64,000 nt of DNA from Burhinus oedicnemus (GCA_008921705.1 VFFE01008906.1:1455497-1519496), one strand, 5' to 3'. Shown: positions 57,201 to 61,952, counted from the first letter of the stretch. Made by a program: numbers and translations. The notes: generated by a model from the letters alone, not told the origin.

Positions 57201-60200
57201 GTCCTACATGTACCTGCTGTTGAAGGCAGAACCTTGTCTGTGGCAGTCTGTGGAGCTGGCTATGTCAGTGTCCTCTGAGTGTCTGTGATACATGCTCAGC
57301 TTCACTACTGACGAATGTGCAAACAGGAAGGCAGCAGCGTCCAGGGGTCTGGGACAGGGACAGATACCCTCAGAGGTCCCTGGGCACACCAGGCTCAGCT
57401 CCAGCACCCAGGCAGGAGGAATTCCTAGGCTGGAGCTGCTCTAGGCAGCAGCCACTTCCAACATCCCTTAACAGTTTCCACTCAAATGTTAGGCAATTTC
57501 ATTATCTTTTCCTTCCTATCTATATTTTATGTTGTAGCTTCCACTATTTGTTATTATTTGCTTTCCACCCTACTCATCTGTACACTTCTATCACTCCTGG
57601 AATAAAGCAACTGCAATTAATTTTGTACTGGAATTTGAAACCACAGATGCTTAAAACAGGAGCAGTCATCCCGATCCTTCTTGAGATGTCACCGATAAAG
57701 GAGGCAACATTTAAATGTTCAAGAAAGAAAACACACTATGTATCACTTTGTGTATTCCCATTAAATATATATATATGTTTGTTTGTTTGTTTGTTTGTTT
57801 TTCCCAGACTGGTTCTTGAAAAAAGAAAGATCTGTAATTAATAATATTCTGAGTGGGATGCTTTGGCAGAAATGACAGCTGTAATAGCAAGAACAAATTT
57901 TTATCAGTACACACTTAAAAACAACTATCCTAAGAAAAGCAATGATAACAGAGAACAAAAAAGTCTGTTTATTAAGGGTGAAAGTTACTCCTAAGTTCAG
58001 AGCCAGCCATAACTCCTCCTCATTTAAGTTGCGTGTGGGGGTCTCAGATGAGGTTCACAAGCTTTATACTAGACCTCTGCATAGCAATGACTCACTCATA
58101 CACTCTGTATGCTGGGTGTGCAGCTCTGCTTCTCTATAAACGCAGTCCCTAACAGCAATCACCCTTATTACCAAAACTATGTATTTTAACACATGCAGAA
58201 GAGGGTCAAGAAAAGGTACACTTGCTTACCGAGAACAGAGTTTTTCCCCTACACTTTAGGTTTTCATTTGTTTGGGAGAAAAGACAAATCTTCTAATGCT
58301 TTCCATGGGTGTATCACCAAGTATGTTACTTAAAGAAACTTAGAAATGAGATCGATGAAGGCCAGTACAGGACTAAAATCCCCATCTTTTGAATGTCAGT
58401 CCAGTGGGGCACATCTGTTGGACTACACCAGCCTCTTACCACAATAGTGCATACACATTCCCCAGCCAAACTCTAAGCTGAATTCAGAGCACTTCTTTAC
58501 TGGCACTTTAGTCAAGGTGCCTGCACAAGCTAACCAGCCATTTGACATTTTAAAGATTTAATACTAGTAAGACAAAGTCAAACTCAAGTGTTTGCTTTTT
58601 CTGAAACTAGAAAATGTTGACACAGTTCCAATACCTTTCACACAGCAGCTGACAAAATGGATTATCTGTGATATACTGTCTGTCAGCTGGGCAAACTAAG
58701 AATACTTGAAAAGATTGTTTACTTTGCTTAAAGAAGAAATTTCAAGTAATTTTCTTCCAAATATTTGTACACAAGGATTTCAAAGCATCTCCCTCACATT
58801 AATCTTCTTCATGGCTCAAAACAGAACTAATTGCTCATGTTTACATAGTGAGTCAGTCTCAGTCGACCTCCCAGGGCTCTGTAAATGAGAGGATATGGGA
58901 ATTTTTCCCCTCATCACTCTTGAATTTCAAGTGCTACCTATAGCACAAGAAAAAAGTTAGGATTCTCTTTTAGTTTTCTCTGTGGGGAGGAGGATGGTTG
59001 CAACTTCCAGACCAAGGATCTCTACGTCCACAATTTTTGGGGCAGAACAGAACAGTATCTTGTCCTCCAAAACATGGTTTGAAACAAGCATTTGGGAATA
59101 TCCTATCCTCCAGAAGGATTTTCATAGTCAAAATATAAAATAGCACTTTAGAGCTAGGACTTGAGTAAGAATGTTACTGTTCTATTGTACTCAAGTACTT
59201 TGTGTGACTAAAAGGATGTTCCCCTCCTCAAATTTACCACTTGATGTAAGAGGGCTGTTTCTCTACAAACTTTGCCTTGCATGGAATCAATGATATTCCA
59301 GTGGTTTCTTTGAATTTGCTCATACTTCAGCGAGAGGAACATGTTTGCCTGGAAAAGAGGTGAAGGGATATATAGTCACACGCTTCAACTACCGAGTGGG
59401 TTGTTTTAGAGAATACAGAGTTGGAGTCTTCTTCAGGCACAAAAAAACCTAATGAGAGTCTGAGGTCATAATACGCAGCAGGGGAAATTCTGACTAGACA
59501 TACAAAATATTTTCCTGGTGAGAGTAGTTAAGCACCGAACGCAGCTTGTGGTACTTGTGAAATCTCTATCTCCTTGGGGACATTCAAAGTTTGATTGGAC
59601 AAGTTCCTGACAAACATGATCAAACTAGGAAGTGAATTCTCCTTTGAGCTGTGAGTTGGACTAGGTAACATCCAAAGGTCCCTCCAGCCTAAACTGTTTT
59701 GCGATTCTGTGATTCATAATCCAGTTTAACTAACCTGAATCAGCTACTACAGGAGACAAAAGACAACTTCGATTTCAAGCAGTTATATGAAACTCTGAGG
59801 CTGAATTCAAACTGCTGTTCTGAGCTCTACTATCCTCACTGCCGCTGTAAATTAACTGACTCAGCTCCAGTGTTTTCCCTAATCAAGAGCAATAGCTTAC
59901 ACTTCTGCATAACAGATGTCTCATCAACAGCAGGCTATATAGAATGGATTTTTATTTCAAAATAGAAATTATTTTTCACTTTCCCTCAGACTGCACTGCA
60001 ACTGTAAAAAATTAAGTAAGTGACAAAATTTGCTATAGTATGGACAGGGTTTTCATCTACCCACCCATATGCATAAACAAGCTTTTCTTTTTAGTTTTCC
60101 CTGCAGGTCATCTTCCTGGAGAAGACGGCACTGCCTGCTGAAGCAGTTCAGGACCATGCCTGGTTATATGTTTTCTCCATCTGTGTTTGGGGTGCATCTT

Positions 60201-61952
60201 GGTTTACAGTTACTTAAACTGAATTCCTCTAACACAGTAAAAGGATTAATTTTGTGAAGTAAAGCCTGTTGTTTTACTTTGGGAAACATTTCTAGCTGAT
60301 CTGCAATGGAAACTCTCAAAACCATAATCGGCAGGCAATAACCAACATCCATGAGTCCCAGCAGTCAGACTGACAGGTACACAAGCAGTACAGCTTTGCA
60401 TTTGCCTTCACAGAAGACCAACTTTACTCTCTCCCTTTCTCCCACTCCAAATTTTTATGTCCAAAGCTTGACCAGGATGACACTATTCACTTTTCAGGAA
60501 GGATTCTTTCTTACCAGAACTAACTTCCAGTAATAATTAGTGGGGCATAATCATTTAGTCCTCCAAGTCTGAACAGGTCACTAACTTACATAAGGAAAAT
60601 GCCCTCTCCCTCAGCGACTATTTATGCTTTGAAACTGCTTTAACACATAAGACGCACCACCTCATAGTAAATGGATGACCAGATTTATAACAAGTTGTCC
60701 TTTAAATTGAGCTTTTTATGAAGGTAGAAACATTTTTAGGAACATAGGAGGAACATTTAGGAACATAGGAGGTGATTGGTGACAGCCAACATGGCTTCAC
60801 TAAGGGCAAATTGTGCCTGACAAATGCGGTGGCCTTCTACAACAGGGTTATAGCATTGGTGGATAAGGGGAGAGCAACAGATGTCATCTACCTGCACTTG
60901 TGCAAGGCATTTGACACTGTCCCACACGACATCTTTGTCTCTAAATTGGAGAGACATGGATTTGACCGATGGGATTACTTGGTGGATAAGGAATTGCGTG
61001 GATGGTCGCACTCAAAGGCTTGCGGTCAACGGCTCGATGTCCAAGTGGAGACCAGTGACGAATGATGTTCCTCAGGGGTCGGTACTGAGACCAGTGCTGT
61101 TTAACATCTTTGTTGGTGACATGGATGTTGGGATTGAGTACACCCTCAACAAGTTTGCTGAAGACAACAAGCTGAGTGGTATGGTCGACACACCAGAGGG
61201 AAGGGATGCCATCCAGAGGGACCTGGGCAGCCTTGAGAGGTGGGCCCATGCAAATCTCATGAAGTTCAACCAGGCCAAGTGCAAGGTCCTGCATGTGGGT
61301 CAGGGCAATCCCATGCACAAAAACAGGGTGGGTGGAGAATGGATCGAGAGCAGCCCTGAGGAGAAGGACTTGGGGGTGTTGGTTGATGAGAAGCTCAACG
61401 TGAGCCAGCAATGTGCGCCTGCAGCTCAGAAAGCCAACCACATCCTGGGCTGCATCAAAAGAAGTGTGGCCAGCATGTCGAGGGAGGTGATTCTGCCCCT
61501 CTGCTCTGGTGAGACCCCACCTGGAGTACTGCGTCCAGCTCTGGAGCCTCCAGCATAAGAAGGACATGGACCTGTTGGAGTGGGTCCAGAGGAGGGCCAC
61601 GAAGGATGATCAGAGGGCTGTAGCACCTCTCCTATGAAGACAGGCTGAGAGTAGTGCTGAATAAACATCAGCACACTTGTGCACAGGGGTAAGAAAAAAC
61701 ACACATTAATTAAAAATATACTTAGAACTAGAAATGTATTTTATTGGCCCCAAGTGCCATTGCTCTCTGTTAAATGTTCCAGCACAATGTATTACCATGC
61801 TCCAGCATAGAAGGATGGACTACTACCCACCTGATACATCCAGAAATGTCTGTGCACGTCCGGTTCCTGCGCTGCTAGTTGCCATACATTCATAAAAGCC
61901 TTCATCAGACAAGGAGACCTTGGCAATTTCCCAACTCACAGTAGATGATTCT
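450..61952 (-). CDS. HMCN1: Hemicentin-1 (fibulin-6), internal part of the gene: 33 exons encoding one half and 18 complete Ig domains
   Basis: Hemicentins are very large secreted extracellular-matrix proteins. The family layout is a von Willebrand A domain, more than 40 tandem Ig domains, thrombospondin repeats, a G2F domain and EGF modules. They act at basement membranes and tissue linkages. Only part of the Ig array lies here. Exons were placed by joining Ig-like reading frames at GT/AG sites; all phases agree, and each domain total is a multiple of three (270-303 nt). Motifs recalled from human HMCN1 include [20 protein letters not shown] (exon 32), [11 protein letters not shown] (exon 21), [18 protein letters not shown] (exon 8) and [10 protein letters not shown] (exon 14). 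The paralogue HMCN2 is the main alternative and fits less well. Exon numbers below count from the 5' side of this window; Ig numbers count domains in the window and may match the protein's own numbering. Confidence 0.96.
857..1032 (-). CDS. HMCN1: HMCN1 exon 32 of window: N-terminal two thirds of Ig19
   Basis: Reads [59 protein letters not shown]. This is one of the clearest HMCN1 matches in the window. NVS is a sequon. It ends in phase 0 after SVLK, donor GTAAAC. Confidence 0.97.
1033..5063. other. HMCN1 intron (4.0 kb) between exons 31 and 32
   Basis: Mostly unremarkable AT-rich sequence, with an A-run at about 1736-1754 and the imperfect tandem repeat at 4803-4908. No exon-like Ig frame was seen. 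Confidence 0.6.
4803..4908. repeat. Imperfect tandem repeat, unit 46-48 bp, about 2.2 copies
   Basis: Units start with acttacatac at 4803, 4849 and 4897. Each of the first two continues tttaatac and ends in atatattttt. Internal differences indicate an older duplication. Confidence 0.9.
5064..5187 (-). CDS. HMCN1: HMCN1 exon 31 of window: C-terminal half of Ig18
   Basis: Reads [49 protein letters not shown] is the F strand. The acceptor is GTATTGCAG and the donor GTGAG. Phase 0 to phase 1. Confidence 0.95.
5968..6119 (-). CDS. HMCN1: HMCN1 exon 30 of window: N-terminal half of Ig18
   Basis: Reads [77 protein letters not shown] is near identical to human. The acceptor follows a run of T and CAG. 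Ends in phase 0 with donor GTACTA, a poor consensus at positions 4-6. Confidence 0.96.
6120..8550. other. HMCN1 intron (2.4 kb) between exons 29 and 30
   Basis: AT-rich, without a recognisable gene. About 8065-8125 resembles degenerate ancient amniote interspersed repeats, but the match is too weak to name. Confidence 0.5.
8551..8727 (-). CDS. HMCN1: HMCN1 exon 29 of window: C-terminal two thirds of Ig17
   Basis: Reads [58 protein letters not shown]. It holds the C-strand Trp and the F-strand Cys; [10 protein letters not shown] matches human HMCN1 closely. The acceptor is TTATGCAG and the donor GTAAG. Phase 1 to phase 1, 177 nt. Confidence 0.95.
8728..10948. other. HMCN1 intron (2.2 kb) between exons 28 and 29
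   Basis: Strongly AT-rich. Its 5' end (high coordinates) contains the second copy of the donor-spanning duplication. Nothing else recognised. Confidence 0.6.
10909..10954. repeat. Exact 23-bp tandem duplication spanning the donor of exon 28
   Basis: Copies at 10909-10931 and 10932-10954 are identical and both contain the plus-strand complement of CAG|GTATGC. The exon 28 boundary falls in the second copy (10949); an equal donor exists at 10926. Confidence 0.97.
10949..11050 (-). CDS. HMCN1: HMCN1 exon 28 of window: N-terminal half of Ig17, with a duplicated donor
   Basis: Reads [34 protein letters not shown] plus one base of an Ala codon. [11 protein letters not shown] matches human HMCN1. 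The donor CAG|GTATGC is followed 23 bases later by an identical CAG|GTATGC, because the site lies in a tandem duplication. The exon-proximal donor keeps frame with exon 29; the distal one would add 23 bases and shift it. Confidence 0.93.
11051..12372. other. HMCN1 intron (1.3 kb) between exons 27 and 28
   Basis: No gene, RNA or repeat recognised. Confidence 0.6.
12373..12496 (-). CDS. HMCN1: HMCN1 exon 27 of window: C-terminal half of Ig16
   Basis: Reads [49 protein letters not shown] is the F strand. The acceptor is TTTTGGTACAG and the donor GTAATG. Phase 0 to phase 1. Confidence 0.95.
13288..13442 (-). CDS. HMCN1: HMCN1 exon 26 of window: N-terminal half of Ig16
   Basis: Reads [67 protein letters not shown] is a strong HMCN1 match. 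Ends in phase 0 with donor GTAAGC. Confidence 0.96.
13680..13849 (-). CDS. HMCN1: HMCN1 exon 25 of window: C-terminal half of Ig15
   Basis: Begins right at the C-strand Trp: [56 protein letters not shown]. The single leading G completes Ala from exon 24. The acceptor is TTTTGGTAG and the donor GTAGGT. The intron to exon 26 is only 237 bp, the shortest in the window. Confidence 0.95.
14455..14563 (-). CDS. HMCN1: HMCN1 exon 24 of window: N-terminal half of Ig15
   Basis: Reads [36 protein letters not shown] plus two bases of an Ala codon. It holds the LDC Cys; the Trp comes from the next exon. It leaves in phase 2 with donor GTAAGG and was found only by splicing, since no Met-initiated ORF covers it. 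Confidence 0.93.
14564..15618. other. HMCN1 intron (1.1 kb) between exons 23 and 24
   Basis: Contains a G-rich run at 14823-14836 (GGGG C GGGGGGGGG on the plus strand) in otherwise ordinary sequence. Plus-strand frames across it look like chance ORFs. Confidence 0.6.
15619..15900 (-). CDS. HMCN1: HMCN1 exon 23 of window: complete Ig14 in one exon
   Basis: A 282-nt symmetric exon. Reads [94 protein letters not shown]. Both Cys residues and the Trp are intact. Donor GTGTGT at 15618. Human HMCN1 shares [11 protein letters not shown] and GGKKLEI. Confidence 0.96.
16515..16793 (-). CDS. HMCN1: HMCN1 exon 22 of window: complete Ig13 in one exon
   Basis: A 279-nt symmetric exon. Reads [93 protein letters not shown]. 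In the F strand the usual Gly is Ala (DSARYTC); human HMCN1 also lacks Gly here, so this is ancestral rather than damage. The donor is GTAAG. Confidence 0.96.
16794..19471. other. HMCN1 intron (2.7 kb) between exons 21 and 22
   Basis: Holds the (AAT)n microsatellite at 18762-18830; nothing else recognised. Confidence 0.6.
18762..18830. repeat. (AAT)23 microsatellite
   Basis: Twenty-three uninterrupted AAT units (69 bases) inside an HMCN1 intron. The perfect array suggests it is length-polymorphic. Confidence 0.97.
19472..19626 (-). CDS. HMCN1: HMCN1 exon 21 of window: C-terminal half of Ig12
   Basis: Reads [59 protein letters not shown] is the F strand, with Lys where Ala or Thr is usual, as in human. 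The acceptor is CTATTCCAG and the donor GTAAG. Confidence 0.96.
19627..20671. other. HMCN1 intron (1.0 kb) between exons 20 and 21
   Basis: Contains the 24-bp tandem duplication at 19977-20024; otherwise nothing recognised. Confidence 0.6.
19977..20024. repeat. 24-bp tandem duplication, two copies
   Basis: Units 19977-20000 and 20001-20024 both read agatgaaagtgtcaacatat followed by caat or caac. They differ only at the last base, so the duplication is recent. Confidence 0.95.
20672..20798 (-). CDS. HMCN1: HMCN1 exon 20 of window: N-terminal half of Ig12
   Basis: Reads [42 protein letters not shown] plus two bases of a Lys codon. [11 protein letters not shown] matches human HMCN1. Phase 1 to phase 2, donor GTAAGT. 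This exon has no Met, so a start-codon-based ORF scan would miss it. Confidence 0.94.
21244..21283. repeat. Poly(A) run of 40 bases
   Basis: Forty consecutive A on the plus strand (poly-U in the HMCN1 pre-mRNA), 41 bases beyond the donor of exon 19. The sequence before it does not look like a processed gene copy. Confidence 0.97.
21325..21472 (-). CDS. HMCN1: HMCN1 exon 19 of window: C-terminal half of Ig11
   Basis: Reads [57 protein letters not shown] is the F strand. The donor is GTTAGT, an unusual T at position 3 of the intron. A 40-base homopolymer (poly-T in the transcript) lies 41 bases past the exon end. Confidence 0.93.
22144..22274 (-). CDS. HMCN1: HMCN1 exon 18 of window: N-terminal half of Ig11
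   Basis: Reads [44 protein letters not shown]. The NTS sequon and the LFCEVSG and SWYKE core are visible. It ends in phase 0 with donor GTATGT. Confidence 0.95.
22275..23447. other. HMCN1 intron (1.2 kb) between exons 17 and 18
   Basis: No gene or repeat recognised; a short AT-rich tract lies at about 22625-22680. Confidence 0.6.
23448..23642 (-). CDS. HMCN1: HMCN1 exon 17 of window: C-terminal two thirds of Ig10
   Basis: Reads [85 protein letters not shown] is near identical to human HMCN1. It holds the C-strand Trp and the DNGEYIC F strand. The donor is GTAAAT. Confidence 0.96.
24042..24137 (-). CDS. HMCN1: HMCN1 exon 16 of window: N-terminal third of Ig10
   Basis: A short 96-nt exon: [37 protein letters not shown]...[10 protein letters not shown] is a distinctive HMCN1 stretch. 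It stops in phase 1 just after the B-strand Cys, earlier in the fold than any other internal intron here. The donor is GTGCGT. Confidence 0.94.
24138..25236. other. HMCN1 intron (1.1 kb) between exons 15 and 16
   Basis: No gene or repeat recognised. Confidence 0.6.
25237..25509 (-). CDS. HMCN1: HMCN1 exon 15 of window: complete Ig9 in one exon
   Basis: A 273-nt symmetric 1-1 exon. Reads [39 protein letters not shown], ... [38 protein letters not shown]. Both Cys residues and the Trp are present. PKIQRGP and VDIPC match human HMCN1. The acceptor tract is TTCCTTAG and the donor GTATTT. Confidence 0.95.
25510..27216. other. HMCN1 intron (1.7 kb) between exons 14 and 15
   Basis: Contains the GT/TA low-complexity tract at 26988-27042. 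About 26200-26600 is somewhat more GC-rich than its neighbours, without a recognised identity. Confidence 0.55.
26988..27042. repeat. (GT)n/(TA)n low-complexity tract
   Basis: A short GT run passes into TA repeats and back to mixed GT/TA units. Alternating purine-pyrimidine sequence of this kind is a typical microsatellite. Confidence 0.85.
27217..27344 (-). CDS. HMCN1: HMCN1 exon 14 of window: C-terminal half of Ig8
   Basis: Reads [50 protein letters not shown] is the F strand. NAT is a sequon. One base of a shared Arg codon starts the exon. The acceptor is TTTTTCCAG and the donor GTAAG. Confidence 0.95.
27345..29719. other. HMCN1 intron (2.4 kb) between exons 13 and 14
   Basis: No gene recognised. 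Three near-copies of attctactg lie at 29281-29310. Confidence 0.55.
29720..29894 (-). CDS. HMCN1: HMCN1 exon 13 of window: N-terminal part of Ig8
   Basis: Reads [76 protein letters not shown] is almost identical to human HMCN1. It ends in phase 2 inside an Arg codon. This is the longest Ig in the window (303 nt with exon 14), owing to extra residues near the A strand. Confidence 0.95.
30732..30888 (-). CDS. HMCN1: HMCN1 exon 12 of window: C-terminal half of Ig7
   Basis: Reads [60 protein letters not shown] is the F strand, with Glu-Thr replacing the more usual Asp-x as in other hemicentins. The donor is GTATAT, non-optimal at positions 4-5. Phase 0 to phase 1. Confidence 0.95.
30889..31932. 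other. HMCN1 intron (1.0 kb) between exons 11 and 12
   Basis: No gene or repeat recognised. Confidence 0.6.
31933..32045 (-). CDS. HMCN1: HMCN1 exon 11 of window: N-terminal half of Ig7
   Basis: Reads [44 protein letters not shown] and [14 protein letters not shown] match human HMCN1 closely. It ends after WSK in phase 0, just past the C-strand Trp, with donor GTAACT. Confidence 0.95.
32046..33661. other. HMCN1 intron (1.6 kb) between exons 10 and 11
   Basis: Apart from the CR1 fragment at its 3' side, nothing was recognised. Confidence 0.6.
32301..32415 (-). mobile_element. CR1 LINE 3'-end fragment
   Basis: Plus-strand tcacagaatcacaggggttg, then gaagggacctctggagatca and tctagtccaaccaccctgcc, is the reverse complement of the CR1 3' terminus. 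The element is therefore in HMCN1 sense. It is a 5'-truncated copy of just over 100 bases; its inner edge is approximate. Confidence 0.9.
33662..33806 (-). CDS. HMCN1: HMCN1 exon 10 of window: C-terminal half of Ig6
   Basis: Reads [56 protein letters not shown] is the F strand. The NKT sequon lies in the G strand. The acceptor is TTTTGGCAG and the donor GTAAG. Enters in phase 0 and leaves in phase 1. Confidence 0.95.
33807..35798. other. HMCN1 intron (2.0 kb) between exons 9 and 10
   Basis: AT-rich, with no gene or interspersed repeat recognised. Confidence 0.6.
35799..35926 (-). CDS. HMCN1: HMCN1 exon 9 of window: N-terminal half of Ig6
   Basis: Reads [43 protein letters not shown]. It has the Cys and Trp of the Ig core. 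[13 protein letters not shown] is a strong HMCN1 signature. It ends in phase 0. Two overlapping donors exist (GTGGTA and, three bases later, GTAAGA); the second was chosen because it matches the consensus. Confidence 0.92.
36732..36980 (+). mobile_element. CR1 LINE, 5' part of an interrupted outer copy (reverse-transcriptase region)
   Basis: One frame reads [20 protein letters not shown] then [11 protein letters not shown], the palm region of a CR1 reverse transcriptase. The catalytic Asp-Asp box is FAHD rather than FADD, so the copy is inactive. Antisense to HMCN1. The copy breaks off at 36980 and resumes at about 37381. Confidence 0.9.
36981..37045 (+). mobile_element. CR1 3'-end fragment (inner insert, first piece)
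   Basis: About 65 bases ending aaggtcccttccaactctaa, then ccattctatgattcc, a CR1 3' terminus. It sits abruptly inside the outer CR1 and abuts a second CR1 3' fragment. Confidence 0.85.
37046..37380 (+). mobile_element. CR1 3'-end fragment (inner insert, second piece)
   Basis: About 335 bases of CR1 3' region: tattaggaagaaattcttta, then gaacaggttgcccagggaag and a terminal attctatgattctatgat. The same 3' sequence as the first piece, with a longer body. Confidence 0.9.
37381..38129 (+). mobile_element. CR1 LINE, 3' part of the interrupted outer copy
   Basis: Resumes the outer CR1 at aagtgccaggtcctgcattt and runs to the 3' end gattctatgattctatg. Includes the remains of the C-terminal ORF2 ([20 protein letters not shown] in one frame). 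Frame breaks are frequent. Confidence 0.92.
38698..38796 (-). CDS. HMCN1: HMCN1 exon 8 of window: C-terminal third of Ig5
   Basis: Reads [40 protein letters not shown] is the F strand with the second Cys, and ENQFG is very close to human HMCN1. Phase 1 to phase 1, 99 nt. The acceptor tract is short (CCCCCCACTCTAG), and the donor is GTAAG. Confidence 0.93.
38797..39734. other. HMCN1 intron (0.9 kb) between exons 7 and 8
   Basis: TA-rich tracts at about 38975-39075 and an A-run at about 39417-39434. No gene seen. Confidence 0.6.
39735..39920 (-). CDS. HMCN1: HMCN1 exon 7 of window: N-terminal two thirds of Ig5, with an unusual acceptor
   Basis: Reads [40 protein letters not shown], then [14 protein letters not shown]. 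The disulphide Cys, the Trp and an NIT sequon are present. The only AG for about 80 bases upstream is at 39922-39921, directly after a C-run (G-run on the plus strand). Using it joins exon 6 as ...DVG-F-FTQEP, about three residues shorter than the human linker. Donor GTAGGT at 39734 gives a phase-1 end; a second GTAGAC four bases further would break the frame. The exon body is secure; the exact 5' edge is less so. Confidence 0.88.
39923..39950 (+). repeat. G-rich tract with four G-runs next to the exon 7 acceptor
   Basis: The plus strand has runs of 5, 4, 11 and 3 G separated by 1-3 bases, which meets the usual G-quadruplex pattern. On the transcribed sense it forms an almost pure C tract ending in the CCCCCAG acceptor of exon 7. 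Confidence 0.9.
40638..40769 (-). mobile_element. CR1 LINE 3'-end fragment
   Basis: Plus-strand accatagaatggtttaggtt through ttccaaccccactaccatgg and tccagcctggccttgaacac to gggatgg is the reverse complement of a CR1 3' end. About 130 bases, in HMCN1 sense, 45 bases past the donor of exon 6. Confidence 0.9.
40814..40972 (-). CDS. HMCN1: HMCN1 exon 6 of window: C-terminal half of Ig4
   Basis: Reads [62 protein letters not shown] is the F strand. The exon ends GGC T with donor GTAAGT, so the last codon begins with T and is finished by exon 7. In human HMCN1 this linker continues Ser-Pro-Pro-Val; here the next acceptor gives a shorter junction (see exon 7). Confidence 0.93.
40973..42169. other. 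HMCN1 intron (1.2 kb) between exons 5 and 6
   Basis: No gene or interspersed repeat recognised. Confidence 0.6.
42170..42283 (-). CDS. HMCN1: HMCN1 exon 5 of window: N-terminal half of Ig4
   Basis: Reads [37 protein letters not shown]. The Cys of MEC and the Trp of KWFK are the core B- and C-strand residues. It enters in phase 1 and leaves in phase 1, dividing a Gly codon immediately after WFK. The donor is GTGCAC, weaker than most donors in this gene. Confidence 0.92.
43012..43139 (-). CDS. HMCN1: HMCN1 exon 4 of window: C-terminal half of Ig3
   Basis: Continues [20 protein letters not shown], then [15 protein letters not shown] and [14 protein letters not shown] is the F strand closing the disulphide with exon 3. 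The donor is GTAAGT and the exon leaves in phase 1. The intron between exons 3 and 4 is 408 bp. Confidence 0.94.
43548..43689 (-). CDS. HMCN1: HMCN1 exon 3 of window: N-terminal half of Ig3
   Basis: Starts [20 protein letters not shown], then [15 protein letters not shown], with the B-strand Cys and C-strand Trp, and ends FIIGSS. The acceptor follows a TTTTACTAG tract and the donor is GTAGG. It enters in phase 1 and leaves in phase 2, splitting an Arg codon with exon 4. NQT is a potential glycosylation site. Confidence 0.94.
43690..55391. other. HMCN1 intron (11.7 kb) between exons 2 and 3, the largest in the window
   Basis: No recognisable CR1 or other mobile element and no Ig exon. The longest frame is a 157-codon plus-strand ORF at 48986-49459 of unknown nature. 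A 29-bp tandem duplication lies at 52173-52230. The rest is AT-rich intronic sequence in which I see nothing definite. Confidence 0.6.
52173..52230. repeat. 29-bp tandem duplication, two copies
   Basis: Units 52173-52201 and 52202-52230 share acttactcattactgaatt and differ at only two or three positions. Confidence 0.92.
55392..55667 (-). CDS. HMCN1: HMCN1 exon 2 of window: complete Ig2 in one exon
   Basis: A single 276-nt exon, phase 1 to phase 1. It begins [19 protein letters not shown] and contains the B-strand AILTC, the C-strand [13 protein letters not shown] and the F-strand [15 protein letters not shown], ending in FLTVQ. It carries three N-glycosylation sequons (NVT, NLT, NLS). Both flanking introns are very long: 6.2 kb on the 5' side and 11.7 kb on the 3' side. 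Human HMCN1 has a closely similar domain near the start of the Ig array. Confidence 0.95.
56460..57450. mobile_element. GC-richer island, possibly an old LTR-type or other avian interspersed repeat
   Basis: Clearly richer in G and C than its surroundings. It has an ATTAAA signal at about 56707 followed by a pyrimidine-rich stretch, then four spaced copies of cagctac(t)ggag at 56782-56910. This order recalls the R-U5 end of an LTR, but I see no paired LTR, target duplication or coding domain, and I do not recognise the family. Boundaries are approximate. Confidence 0.35.
57777..57802. repeat. (GTTT)n microsatellite
   Basis: Six GTTT units, preceded by a short TA run at 57766-57776. Confidence 0.93.
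59485..59715 (+). mobile_element. Diverged CR1 LINE 3'-end fragment
   Basis: Follows the order of a CR1 3' region: ggtgagagtagttaagcacc, then ggacattcaaagtttgattg, gttggactaggtaacatcca and a terminal gcgattctgtgattc. More diverged than the other copies. Antisense to HMCN1; the left edge is uncertain. Confidence 0.8.
60736..60771. repeat. Short tandem duplication at the left junction of a CR1 fragment
   Basis: The phrase taggaacataggagg occurs twice, about 21 bases apart, immediately before CR1 sequence begins. Confidence 0.85.
60769..61656 (+). mobile_element. CR1 LINE fragment carrying a broken reverse-transcriptase ORF; lacks the CR1 3' end
   Basis: Reads [20 protein letters not shown] and [20 protein letters not shown], then shifts frame near 61020-61060 into [20 protein letters not shown] and [11 protein letters not shown], followed by [18 protein letters not shown]. 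These are the fingers and palm of a CR1 reverse transcriptase. The catalytic pair reads ED rather than DD. The copy stops inside ORF2 and has no octamer tail. Antisense to HMCN1. Confidence 0.92.
61831..61952 (-). CDS. HMCN1: HMCN1 exon 1 of window: C-terminal half of Ig1
   Basis: Reads from about [12 protein letters not shown] through [22 protein letters not shown] to FLDVS. The DEGFYEC stretch is the F strand with the second disulphide Cys. The acceptor is CCAG after 61952 and the donor GTGGG below 61831. It enters in phase 2 and leaves in phase 1, and the first base of exon 2 completes a Glu codon. The first half of this Ig domain is not visible in the 2 kb upstream, so it probably lies beyond the window. 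Confidence 0.9.

Larger units (their letters stand above)
55668..61830. other. HMCN1 intron (6.2 kb) between exons 1 and 2
   Basis: Holds the GC-richer island (56.46-57.45 kb), a GTTT microsatellite and two CR1 copies (59.5 and 60.8 kb). The remaining sequence shows nothing recognisable. Confidence 0.65.

Noticed and set aside
56806..57288. Plus-strand 160-codon ORF
   Set aside because: Begins in the spaced cagctactggag repeats; no domain, no splice or codon evidence of a gene.
57317..57841. Plus-strand 174-codon ORF
   Set aside because: Crosses the GC-richer island and ends in translated (GTTT)n; low-complexity and without recognisable domains.
60941..61600. Minus-strand 219-codon ORF, the second longest in the window
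   Set aside because: It is the complement of a CR1 reverse-transcriptase fragment; GC-richer coding remains often leave long antisense frames.
450..61952. Assignment to the paralogue hemicentin-2
   Set aside because: Many exons match remembered human HMCN1 stretches closely and in the same order.
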